A stretch of 64,000 nt of DNA, from the NCBI RefSeq assembly GCF_022539315.1, contig NC_066314.1, positions 46,065,180 to 46,129,179 of the forward strand, in the 5' to 3' direction. Source of the stretch: Serinus canaria (Eukaryota > Chordata > Aves > Passeriformes > Fringillidae). Below are positions 1-12,700 of the stretch, in pieces. The position numbers and the translations under genes are program-made. A model generated the notes under the pieces. It had not been told where the DNA came from, did no database searches, and saw nothing but the letters and a program-made list of their open reading frames with translations. Numbering within the stretch: position 1 is the first letter of the stretch; each line of letters starts with the position of its first letter.

Positions 1-3000
1 GATAAATCACAGCTCAGCTTTCAACAATTGGGAAACGGGGGAAAAAAAGTCTGGCAGGAAACAAAACTGAAATAACAAGACAAAATTAGTCAGGAAGACT
101 GAGAATTCATCAAGGGCCTTCTCGGATTAGAGAAACAAAGACTTCAAGAGAGGCATTCAAACTTTTTGGTGACATTCTTGCAGGGACTACCTTGCACTTA
201 GTGTAAAGAAAATTTGGTCATATTCCATGATGGCACACTGATTTGGGGAACCTCCATGTTTTTTTCTGAAAAGCGTTGGTATGACTGAAGTGAGAGGTGT
301 CAGCTGAACTTAGTCAGTGAATCAGTGATGTTGATATCTCCTAATGTCTTGCATCTGAAAGTACATCAATGCTGATACCACTAGAGGTAGCTACTTTGTA
401 TCAGCTAAGGCATTGGAGACAGTATGTTAAGCAAGTAGATTGTTTAAAAAAAAATAAGCTGTAGGCATGTCAGTAGCATTTCCACTTCAGTTGTTGCAAA
501 ACCTGAGAGCCTCTGATGTGTATAGTCCTCTCTCTACTTCTGATTTGTAGGGTTAGACAGCAAAAACAACATACCAAATGGTGCTGTGAAGTACACCAGC
601 TGTCAATCCACCTTGCTTGGCTTTCAGAGACTTGTTCCAGCAGTCTGCAGTGCACACACCTGTTTGTAGTTGAACCATCATCCAAGTTCATTAACTTCAT
701 CACTGGGAAACAATGACTCTGAAGATGAAATAATTTATTTCACTATCTGTAGACTGATTTTGGTCCTTTATTTGAAAGGAAAATGGTTTCTAATACTATT
801 TTTTTTAGACTTAGTTTCTGAAATGTTGATGCTGTGCTTATTTGCCTTCCACTCTCTTTAAATGTGCAATATCTCCTAATTTGTTATTATGCCACACATG
901 ATACATAGCTAGGAAAATCATCTACCCCTCAGTTGTGTTTGGATTATTCTTGGGATTCAAGAATTCAAGAGATGTGTGCAGATTCATTTATAGGTCCTGC
1001 AAGTCAGCATATCAGACTACTTGGGTGCATTTAGAAGCATGTCATATGGGTGATGCACATACAAAACATGTATCTAATACAGCCCTACAGTATCTAGTGA
1101 GAACTTCAGAAGATTCAGGTGCTCAGACAAGTATGGTTATCCATGGTGGCATACCAATTGCTGCTTCTACTTAATGATTGAAGTTCCTGTTCTGCTAGTC
1201 TCAAGCTTTCTGCTGAGATGGAGACATTTCTCTGTCCCTGATTCTGAAGCTGCTGCCTAGTTGTGTTCTACTAGGAGTTTTTTATGCTTTTCTGTAGAAA
1301 TACAAACTACTGTTTGGACATATAAGTGTTCTGTTCAGGGTTATGCTTGAGCTACCCAGGATGTTTCCTGATTATTGTTCAGGACCTCCAGCAGCAAATA
1401 GCTGTACAGAGAAGAAATATCCTGTCTGATTTGCTACTCACTTGAGAATATGCTCTGAATGTGGCTGGACTTGGCAAGAGAGAACCTGATGAATTTTGAC
1501 ACTGTTTGCTGTAGTTTCCTTGGACCTTCAGGAGCCTTACTGAATCTACTGAAAATCATTAATGCATTTCTTGAACAGTATCAGAGAGCAGCACTATTGC
1601 AAGTTTTGCCTTGCATAGTATGGGATGTGGAGTAGGAATTAATCTTTGAAAGAATGGATTGTGGATAGGACAATCACTTGATGTAGGGCAATCTGTGTTT
1701 TTGGAACTATATCTGTTATAGTGGTGCACTTTTCTTCCCATTCCTACCTGAACTCACTGATAACTGAGATAACTCACTCTGCCCTGAGTAGTCTTTTTTA
1801 CCTGTAAAAACCCAACATTTTTCTTCTTTTGTTTACATGATTGACTAATACAGATTTTAAGAAGCTCGTGAAGTGTAAAATTATTCTGCAGCTCAGAAGC
1901 CCGCACATGTAGATGTGTTAAAACACAAGATAATAATTGGCTATAGCATATCTCAAGTGACCTTACTAGTTGGTCACTGGTGTTCATCAAGTACATTCTG
2001 AAATCTATATAACGTATTCAGTGTTACCTCTGAGTTAACTGAGTAACTAATCAGAGTAATGCTGAATATCTTCCTGAGAAATCCTATGGTTTTGACTGTT
2101 CTTCAAGGGTAACTTGAGTCCTTATTATGTTTTCATGTTAAGGACACCTTTGGCTGCTGCTGAAGTATCACAGACTTTTAAATTCCTTTGTGATACTAAA
2201 ACACGTTCCAGAGGACTTGATGTTTGACTGTGAGATGCCATCTGCTCAAGTCAACTGTAGCATATTTGCAGAAGATATCTCACGTGTAGCATAACAATGC
2301 TGAACTTTAACTGAAGAATGGATTTTGGTTTGTTTGGGGATGTACTCAGAAGACTGTCAGGTCTGAGCAATTGTTGGCTCTTTGAGTAACATCATGCAAC
2401 TCTTTAACCTACGCATTTTCATCTGTTGTAGATTTTTTTTTCAGGTTATTTAGTATGACAACTAGTTCTGTACTCTTGTGACTAACACAGGACTAACACA
2501 GTCAGGAAAAAGTTAAATTCATTTTTGTTGGACTTGGACACTGAAAGCTTTGGTTATGGTAGAACAAGCAAAGACCTTAGCTCAACATATTGGTGAGCTT
2601 AGCTTCTTTGTCTTAAGTCTTTGTCTTAATTCACATCTCCTGTACTCTTATTTTTTTACTTCTTGGTGTTTAGAAACTCTTTTTGTTTGAGACATGTTCT
2701 GTATACTTGTTTTTGTGCTTAGCATTGTTTTCTGTGTACAATGTGAAATCTCACTTTTCAGTCTAAAGAACTGGGGCAGGTAAGGAATGTGGGAATGCTT
2801 TGAGGAGTAATCTGGGGCAGAGGACAGTGCACTGTAGTCTGCAAGACCCAGCTAAAATAGTGCCTTTAGAGCAAGAATAGAGCAGTCTTTCTAGATAACT
2901 CTGAGGATACTTGTACTTCTCTTATATACTTATGAGATTAAAATATATGGTGTTATATCTGTGAGGAGTTACCTGCAGGGATGGAAAGACCAAATTTCAA

Positions 3001-3563
3001 ACTTGTACATAAGCATGGCAAGAATACTGTCATTAATTGTTTTGAAATCTGTCTCTTCACTAGAAATTAACCATGTAAACTTTGAGTAGTGTGATGATGT
3101 TACTTAGTGGGCCACTGAAACTACATTTGTATTTTAATTTCTTATCTCAGAAATACTTAAAGATACTTAAATGTCTTGAGTACATTTAAGTACCAAGATC
3201 TGTATCAGAAATAAATATAAAGTGCATGCTTTCATCCTGCTTACACTAAGCTATTGTTAGGGAAATTATAACAGGATGTGTTGGCTCTCATGTTGTAGCT
3301 GCTTGTAATGTTACCAAATTGACTAGGCAGCTGGGTTAGAATTTGGTTGCCCAAATCAATATTATGTCTATAAATAAAAGAATTCCATGTAAATATGCAA
3401 GAAAATTTACCATTCCCAGAGGACTGAGTATGCCTCTATAATGTGGGTGGCCATAACAATCAAGTATAATGAAGAAATTTTTGCATTAAAACACTGTGAT
3501 TAATGGTTTTCAAAGGTGTTCTTTCTTACATGGGTTGGTTTTAATGCTGTTTGTTATGTTTAG
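1..3563 (+). other. CNOT4 intron, 3' part (intron after the RING exon)
   Basis: AT-rich intronic sequence ending in the acceptor at 3562-3563. I see no exon, RNA gene or recognisable mobile element in it. The preceding RING exon lies outside the window. Confidence 0.85.
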
Positions 3564-3761
3564 CCATATCCAGAAGATCCAGCAGTGTACAAACCACTCT
3601 CCCAGGAAGAGCTGCAGAGGATAAAAAACGAAAAGAAACAGAAACAAAATGAGAGGAAACAGAAGATATCAGAGAATCGCAAACATTTGGCCAGTGTACG
3701 GGTTGTACAGAAGAACCTTGTCTTCGTGGTAGGGCTATCTCAGCGCCTAGCAGATCCAGAG
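3564..3761 (+). CDS. CNOT4: CNOT4 exon: post-RING linker and start of RRM
   Basis: 66 codons in phase 0, after the acceptor ttatgtttag and before the donor gtgagc. It begins PYPEDPAVYKPL directly after the RING finger, continues through a Lys/Glu/Gln-rich helix (residues about 70-100 of the full protein) and ends in the first RRM strand, KNLVFVVGL, and LADPE. An antisense frame is open here but is only a shadow. Confidence 0.97.
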
Positions 3762-6700
3762 GTGAGCACTTCACACCTGCAGATCTTGCTCTTAACTTGA
3801 TGCCATGAAACACTGGAATATTCTTGTGTTTCTCTGAAGGATTGAAAATTAAGCTGTGTTGAAAAGGTTTGCTGCTATGAGGCCCCCATTTCTTAAGGGA
3901 ACTTAGCTTCCTGCTTCATAATACCCTCCATAAGTATTTGTCTGTGTTTTAGTGCTCTGAATATTTTTTTTTGGGGGGGTGGGGTGGGGGGAGTTGTTCT
4001 TTGTTTAATAATGGGAGCTTGGATTTAAGCTAAAAATAAGCATAAGGACTTTTCAGGTACTCGTTTTCCTAGGTTGGATCTGGTGGCACTATACAGCTAT
4101 GTCATGAATCACCAATTCTAAAATGGGAGTTTGGTTGGATTATGAAGAACTAATATACAGTATCACACAAACCTGTAGGGACAGAAGGAAAAAGCCAACA
4201 CTTGGAAGTATATACTAGGAAGAACGATAAGGATTATGTCCTTAAGAAATTGTGGGGAAAAAATTAGAGGAAGACCCCAGAAAAAGTTGGCCTGCTACTC
4301 TGCATCATCAAAAATAAGGTTTTCATTTGAGAAAATTGATTATATTTAAAATGCTCTATTTACTTCCGTCATCAGTCATAGGTGCAGGTGGCCAATGGAA
4401 TAAGTGCTAATGCACAAAAGTATCTTGAATTAGAATATGGAGGAAATGTACTACAAGGTAACATAGATGTCTTCAAAATTACAGTGCCAGATTAAATTCA
4501 CTTTATCAGACTAAATTATCTGGAGAAGTCTCAGACAGAAGTGGCTGTTTCTGAGGTCTCAGAGTATGGTCTGTATTTTGCTAGACTGTTAAAGAATAAG
4601 TGTAAAAAGCTGATTTTAGTGAAGGAGAAAAAAAGGATAAGAAGGGAAGAGAAAAAATCAAATTAAAACTGATCTGATGTATAACACTTCTGTAAGTACT
4701 GAAATATAGCAGCAAGTACTGTCAGCACTGGCTTGGGGCTATTTTACCATTGAAAAATGCAATATGAATTTATTATTGAAATTTAATTTCTTTGACCAGA
4801 TGGAGGATTTGTAATTAAGAGAAATAGTAGTAAATAGAGTTGATTTTTTTTTTTTTTTTAACACCTCAGATAATTTTACACTGAATACTTTAAGTAACTA
4901 GGAATGGGTTTATTTGGGGGGTGGGGATGTGCTGCACTAGGTGTATTGGTAGCAGTATTCTCAATTACATACCAGAATGTTGTATATAGCACAAGGTGAC
5001 TTGATCTTCAAGAAACCTAGCCTGAGAGAGACAAGCTAAAGAAAGTATATGCTATATTCAAGTTTTCTACTTAAGCAGGCAAAAAACTCCTTCATAAATT
5101 GAGATTATTTGGAATGGGAACTTGGCTGCTATGCGCTGTTTCTGGAAATAGGTCTGTGGATCATAGTGGAGTACAGGTGGATCCTCTTCTGTTGACGTGT
5201 TCTTAGGAGAATTGTGAAGGCTGTACTGTCCTATTGTACCAGGAGTATCATCTGCAATATGCTTAAGTAAAGGGAAGGCTTCTTCAGGATTGTCATTCTC
5301 TTTGGAATAATGCCTTCAGGGTGGGTGTAGTATGTTTCAAGAGCGTGTAGACCAAATGAAGAGCAGTCAGAAGAGACCAATGAGTGCCTGGTTATCTATA
5401 CAACAGATAGTAGTTCTTTGGGATGTTCCCAGTGTGATGATGCTGTTAGTTCCTGAAGGCATTGATGCATGCTTGGGAAGGGAGAGGGGTAGATTAATTC
5501 TTGGATCAGTACAGTTCACCTGCACTATCCAATGCTAATATGAAGATGGAGCAGAGGAAACAAATCTTCCTTTATAACTTCTCAGGTTATTTTCTAGAAC
5601 TAGAAATGCCCTTATTTTGTCTAGCTTCAGTCTGAGTAGCCAGTACTTTTGTACCTTCTTCCATCACAGAAATGGGGAAAAAATAGCTTTTGGTATAAAT
5701 GTCAAATATGTTGCCAGTTTCATTGGCACACAGGTAATGGTTATGCAGCAGAGTTGCTTAATATGCTGGTGACGTTCTTGATTTGCACAGGGTCCCTTAA
5801 ATGATGTGTTAGTACTAACTGGTTCCTGGAAGGGCAAGACGAGTACTTATTTTCCTTTATGGATGTGATAATCACTCATTCATTTCAACATGATATTGAT
5901 TCCAAAGTATTTTTTCTTGTCCCTAGAAATTTTCCTTTGTCTTCCTTTACTTAGTCTGGTCTTTAGAAAACTTGAGGTTATCTTGAGCTAATTGGTTCAC
6001 TCCCTTTTTTTTTTTGGAGTGTGGGGCATGGCAGTCAGGATTCAGCATTTTATACCTAGTAATTAATATAGCTGAATGCAAGTTTAAGGTGTATGGGTTT
6101 TGGAAATGAGAATGAATGTGATTTTTATTTTTTAAATCAAATTATAAAACAGGTGTATACAGGAACTTCTTATGCTGAATAGGATATATTTTGCCAGGGT
6201 GGGATTTGGGTGATCAGAGTACTGAAAGAACTTTTTAAAATACAACATGAAATGCGAGATATTTGTCATTAAAGTTCTGCAGTAACAACATAGTTGTAGT
6301 GCCAGTAACCATGTTTTTGTGTGGGAAAACAAATCTAAGTCTTTGTGCTCTTCTTTTAGGAGAGACCTGATTTTTATTAGTTAAAGGTATAGCTGCACAG
6401 TCTCTCAGAATAATAAGTACACCTCTTTATGAATTTTAAGTTTACCATTTGAACTTTCTTTTCTTGTAGGTTTTGAAACGACCAGAATATTTTGGGAAGT
6501 TTGGTAAAATACATAAAGTTGTCATTAATAACAGCACATCATATGCAGGCTCACAGGTAAGTCAGAGGTCTTTGTAATTTTTTTTATTAATTCCTTTAAA
6601 GAATACATGTGTGCAGAGTGATTCTAGGCTCTCTATTTCTGATTAAGCAATAGGAAAGAGTGTAAAAAGAAAAAAAGGCCTTGCAAGAATCAAACTACTG

Positions 6701-9700
6701 TTAAGTTACTGGGGCATTTTCCAACCACACTCTTACAGCTGGATGCAAAATGCAGTGTAGAAAGATTGAAAATGGGGAGACAGGATGAGAAACTTTAAAG
6801 AAGCAGCAATATAGCATTTAGTCACTAGTCTGCATTTTGGGGATAAAATGTTTTTTAAGTATTTTTAGACCGTTAATGCAGCATACTGATGCATTTCCTC
6901 ATCAGGCATTTCCTCCTTCCTTTTCTTCATTCTTTATGCATCACAAATGAGTTTTTATGGCTTTTACCTTTTGGGTCAGTTTCTTGTTAAAAACATCAAG
7001 CCCTGAATATACCAGTTTATTAAGGGAGGGGCTAAAAAGGTGACTTAATGATCAGATCTGTCTGGGGATAAGGAAAACAAGTAAATAATGTGTGTTTTCT
7101 TCCTAGGGTCCAAGTGCCAGTGCATATGTAACCTACATCCGGTCAGAAGATGCCCTCAGAGCCATACAGTGCGTCAATAATGTGGTGGTAGACGGCAGAA
7201 CACTTAAGGTAGTAATAGTTATGTGTTCTTGCATATATGTTCTAGAACATTAATATCAGGGATGGGCATACAATTTTGTTTGTATTGGCATTTGACTTCC
7301 TGGTATTAATCTCAAAACAGAAGTTCAGTGAGCATCCAGCCAGCTCTTTATTGGTGTGTTAGCAGATATAACTTCTTAAAACAAACTTTGAGGCAAACAT
7401 ATGCACCTCCTCCCCATGCTTATAGTGGCTTTTTTGTTGTATAGCATAATAGTACAGTGTGAAAACCCACTGTTTGCTTCTACAGAACCTTTCTGTAGTC
7501 TGTATACCACACCTCTCAAAAGCTCCCTGGGAAATCAAAGGTTTTTTTTTCCTTTTGGTGTCTGTGTAAACAGGTCTTCAGGCTGCTTTGACCAAAAAGA
7601 AGGTGGCTATAGAAAATCTAGTTACTACTCATTTCCTGACCCTGCTACATGTCTCCTTATGATTATGCAAATATTTACTGAGGCTCTTAGTTAAGCATTT
7701 ATTTAGATTAGGATGCATTTTTATTTTCATCCAATTGTCTAATCCACAAGAATATATATCTTCCTTACAAATTGATTTTTTATTCCATCTGCATCAAAAA
7801 TGCATTATGATGGAATTTCAAATCCTGAGGTAATTTTTAGATATAACTTTATCTTATATGGTTAAAGGCATTCTTAACCTCCAGTACTTTTTTTTTTCCT
7901 TCAGGCATCATTAGGTACAACAAAATATTGCAGTTATTTTCTAAAAAATATGCAGTGTCCAAAACCAGACTGCATGTATCTACATGAGCTAGGGGATGAA
8001 GCAGCCAGTTTCACAAAAGAAGAAATGCAGGTAAGTGTAGTGAATAGGAAACACATGAAATGTGCCACATATGTCTTACTGTTTATGATTTAGTCTAATA
8101 TGTGTCACGTGTTTGCTGAATGTTGTGGCGGTGATGAATTTTGAAATCCAAAAGGTGATTAACCAGTTGGATATTGCAAAGAACAGTTAGCTCAGGTTTT
8201 TTCATTACGTGCTGTTTTTAAAGTCTGAGAAGTCCAGTGGATGTTCATGAGGCAAAAAGATGGAGGTAGACTCTTAGCCAGGAATTCAAACAACCTGAGC
8301 TAACTGATTTCCCTTTTTTTACACTAAAGTAAGGTAGTGTCATTTTAGATCTCTATGAGTGAAGTTAGTTCAGATCTGGGTTTTATTGTAAAATTGGTGT
8401 GTGGACAGTTATCATGGATTGACTCTTGTGCTGTGACTGACCACGCTGTCTGAATCCCAATAACCCTCCTAGCCTGTGAAGCATTTAGAAACCATTTGTA
8501 AATAAAACATTGAGGTTTACTATAATAGCACATAAAAAATGATGCTGGGATTTTTTTTTAACCATCTCAACAACAAAATGCTTATTGCCTAGGATAGGGA
8601 AGCAAGTAAATGGATAGCTTTACTGTCTCAAATGTGGTGCATTCTGAGCAGACCATTTTTGGCCTGTCTCCATCCTTCTACAGGAGGTGTGGTAAAGCTG
8701 TTAAACTCAAGTATGCCAACCTTGCATCCATGCTGTCATTTTTGCATGTTGTCTGTCCATGTAGCAGAGGGTCGGTCTCCACCCTTAGTGCCAGCACAAA
8801 TGTTGTTCTAGTAGATTATTTTTTGTGTTAGGCTCATGTAAGCTGGAGAATAAGGAAGAATATTCATATCTATTAAACAATACTTTCCACAAACTATTTC
8901 TGAGGATTTCAGCAGATAATTGCAATAGAAGGGGAAAGTCAAGGACCAACCAGGCCACCTTCCCTGTATGTTTTCCTTGTATTTCTCCCATTACCTAGAT
9001 CATATGCATGTTTGAGGATATGTTCCCATCTAGTCTTTCTAGTTTTTTACAGACCTGTCAGCCGTGAATTTATTTAATCCATTTTGAACCTGTTGATGCT
9101 GCCACAAAAGACTTGGCAGTAAGCCCCAGAAATTGATCCGCTGTTTTGTAAAGTGCTTTCTTCTGCCTATGTGAAACTGTGAACTAGTTAGTTATGTCAA
9201 GTGTCCCTTAATCTTAGCTTTGGAGTGCTTGCCTTTGTGATATGGTAAAACTTGATCTAGTCTCTCCCAGCTTTCTCTCTGAATCATAGTTTCCTGTCCT
9301 TTAAACTTCTTTTAGAAGCAGTTGCACCTTATCTACGGTGTCTGTTGCCCTTCTCTATATTTTCTAGCTGTGTCCTCCTTGAGATGGAGAGCTCAGATGC
9401 ATGATGTGGGGGAAGCCAAGTTTAATTTACCAGTTTTCAGTGTGATACATGCTATTTTAATTTTTAGTTTATTTGAAGTGGCCTTCTTGGTGATGCCCAG
9501 CAAATCTTTTGTGGCTAGTGCATAATCAACTAACAGTTTCTGAGCTCTGTTGGCAGTAACCTCAGCATCTTTTTTCCTGAGCTGTAACAGCCAGTTCACA
9601 GATCAGGAATGGGTTACTATGGTCTAGACTGCTTTTCCCTTCTTGTGTCATCTGACATGTCCTTGGTGAAGCTTATTTGCCACCCTTTGCTTATTTATTG

Positions 9701-12700
9701 ATTTTTTTTTTCCTCTGGGATTCCTTTGGAGCTCCTCATTATCAGCGTGGCAGTTTATTACCCAAAAGCTTGATATTGTCAGCAAAGAACTTGCTTTTAA
9801 GTCCTTTCTCGTGCATGCTGATGGTGTTGCATAGAACTGATGCCAGTCATGAGTCCTCATTGCTTGCTTCTGCACTCTAAGAGCTATACTTTGAACCATC
9901 TTCAATTCACACTCTCTTCCATGGCAGATTAATAAATAATTGGTGTGAAACCTTATCAAAAGTGTCTTCTTTTAAAGTTTTGTGGAGCATCTCTATGCTT
10001 ACTGGCTCTATGAAGAATTCGTGTTAGTGAAATAGGGTTTCCCTTTACAAAAGATATTCAGATTCAATCCCAGTGGCTTGTGTTTTTCCATGAACTTCTA
10101 TTTTTAAAAATTATTGTTATTGATATTATTGTTACCTTGTCATCTTTGGAAGGATGGAGTTTTACTTAGCAGCCTGTAGTTCACAGAATCTTTTCTACAG
10201 CCCTTTTTGTAGAAGTCAGTGGCAAACTGTCAATCCTCTGGCCTGACTCTTAGTTAAAATTGATAGGCTATGTACCTTGGTCAGGATTTAATTTTCATGT
10301 GTGAGTTTCTTCAGAAGTTGAGTGGATTTTACATCATCTTGGTGACTTACATGAATCTTCCTTCCCTATTCCTTGTTATATTGCTTCAACTTTTTTTGAA
10401 TTTCATTTTGCTTCCTTAGGAGTAATTGGAAATTACACACCTGCTAAGTACATTGTTCTTTAGGTGTGCCAGCTTTTTTGCATTTGTGTGTCAGTGAATT
10501 TCCAGATCCATTTAATGAGATTGAATGTTCGTTGCTTCAGACTTTGACACTGTATTTTTAAAAAGCATGGTCAATGGATGGTTCAGTTCTAAATTAAATA
10601 ATTAATAGATCTAAACATAGTGACAAAATAAAAAGAATTGGTAGAACTCCAGGAAGTCTAGGAAAGTGATGTTGGGAATTTTAGGTGGGTTGGAAATGCC
10701 AAGTTTGGCCTCTGGGCTGTCTGCTATAAATAAAATACAATTACTGCAAGCTTCTTTATAGGATTTTAATCTTGTTTCTTTCTTGTGTTGGTGTGGCAAG
10801 TAAATGAACTTAAAGACTGACCTCTGATGTACCTGACTGTGATATTCAGTCTTTAGTCACTGAAGCAAGTTGAGAGGTTTCTTCTTACTCAGCTTAATGT
10901 TTGCAAATTGTTAATTTTGCAAATCTGTGCATCAGCCTGGTTACTACAGTCATAGTGGATGGTGAAAGAAGCATTTCCAGGGTGCAGAATATCTCAGGTT
11001 TGCATTTAGGTGAGCCATACTGTAGAACCACACTTTCCTACTATAGGTAGCAACTTGGGTGTGGACACTGACCAAGTGTGTAAGGTGATGCATACACCAG
11101 ATGTTTCAATCCTTCTTGAGAGGTGTATAAGTTGACCATATAAGGACACATTCAGGATCAATCAGTAATGGAGAACTGGAGACTTAAGTAGCAAAAGAAT
11201 GGACTCATTGATAGGGTTTGACCTGAAGTATTCCAGTGAGATATGCAGTTGGCCTTCTACAGGCAACCATAAGGGAATGTAGTTTATCAACAGTATTATT
11301 TTTTTCTATTTTGTCTATGCATGCTTATTTTTTTAAAAGAAAAACAAGTTATATTTTTCTTTTAGATTGTAAAATTTTTCTAGGGGTATGTCCACATTGC
11401 CTGTGCATTAATTCCATTCTTGTTCCAACAGAATTGTAAGGAAATAATTCATGTTACAAAGAGTTTAATTTTATATGTAGAAATAGTGTGAGAACTTCTA
11501 AATCAATACTGAAGGTGTGATAGATCACAACTTTGGTGTTTCAGACTTAAAATTCAGAAGACCTGACCATAAATCTTGGCACTCGTTTCCTTTGCTAGAG
11601 GACATCTAGTATCTGGAAATGGTAGAGAAAAGCTATAGACAACTTCAAGGTCACTGTTTTATTTTGTATCTTGATTCAACTCATAACAATACTTAACTTG
11701 CAAGTAGTAATTCTTAGGTTGGAATGTTGTAACAACCTACAAAAACCATGAGTGCTCATCTTGAATTTTATATGTTACTGTAAGTGTTGGGGGTAGGAGT
11801 AGATCTTGCTGGTTTTGTTTTTTTTTTTATTAAGCTACAGAATGTTATCTGCAAGCTAGACTGAAAAATACTCTCTTCCTTCACTTGCCATATTCTAGTA
11901 CTCTGGAGTTGAATTGGACCTCCACAATTTCTGAAAGCAATAAATTGTTCTCAATTGATTCAATTAGCTGAAAGAATATTTCAGTTACTAAAAAGAATGG
12001 TTTATCAGTTATTACCTAGAATATGCTGTTTGTCATGTCATACACCTCAGCTGTTTTATTAAGCCAATATAAAATTGCTTTCATTTTGGAAGAACTTTTG
12101 TTTCAGAGGAACTCTTTGTTCCTTCCCATCTTCTGAAAAGCTAAGTATGGTTGAAATATGAAATGCAGACTTCATTGGCAATGTCTCTGTTGAATTTTAT
12201 GGTATATTTGTGAAGCTCTTGATTAGAACTGAGGAGCAGGTTCTAATTAGGTTGTAGGTGCTTTTCTGCTTTAGAAGTCTCAAAAAATTATAAAAAGTAT
12301 AAATAGGGGATTTTTAGGCAAACTTTAGAGCTGTTGAGATTACGTCTGTGCTGAGAGTGAGAAGCACTGTTTTGAGTTTGACAGTGAGTGAGCTGGTAAG
12401 TTGTAAAGGCTAAACTACGAAGCTTTGGGACATTGATATGGGCATATTACATATATTTAAAAAATTATAACTATAAATATATATATTATACCAGTATTCA
12501 TTCATGGTGAGTTTCTCTTTCCTTAGGCGGGTAAGCACCAGGAATATGAACAGAAACTACTGCAAGAATTATACAAACTAAACCCCAACTTTCTCCAGTT
12601 ATCTACGGGTACAGTTGACAAGAACAAGAACAAAGTGACAGCACTGCAGAGGTACGATGCGTAAGTACTGATACTGGACTGCCTGGTTATTCTTTCTGGT

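Noticed and set aside
3541..3813. 90-codon minus frame opposite the first CNOT4 exon
   Set aside because: Antisense shadow of the conserved CNOT4 exon.
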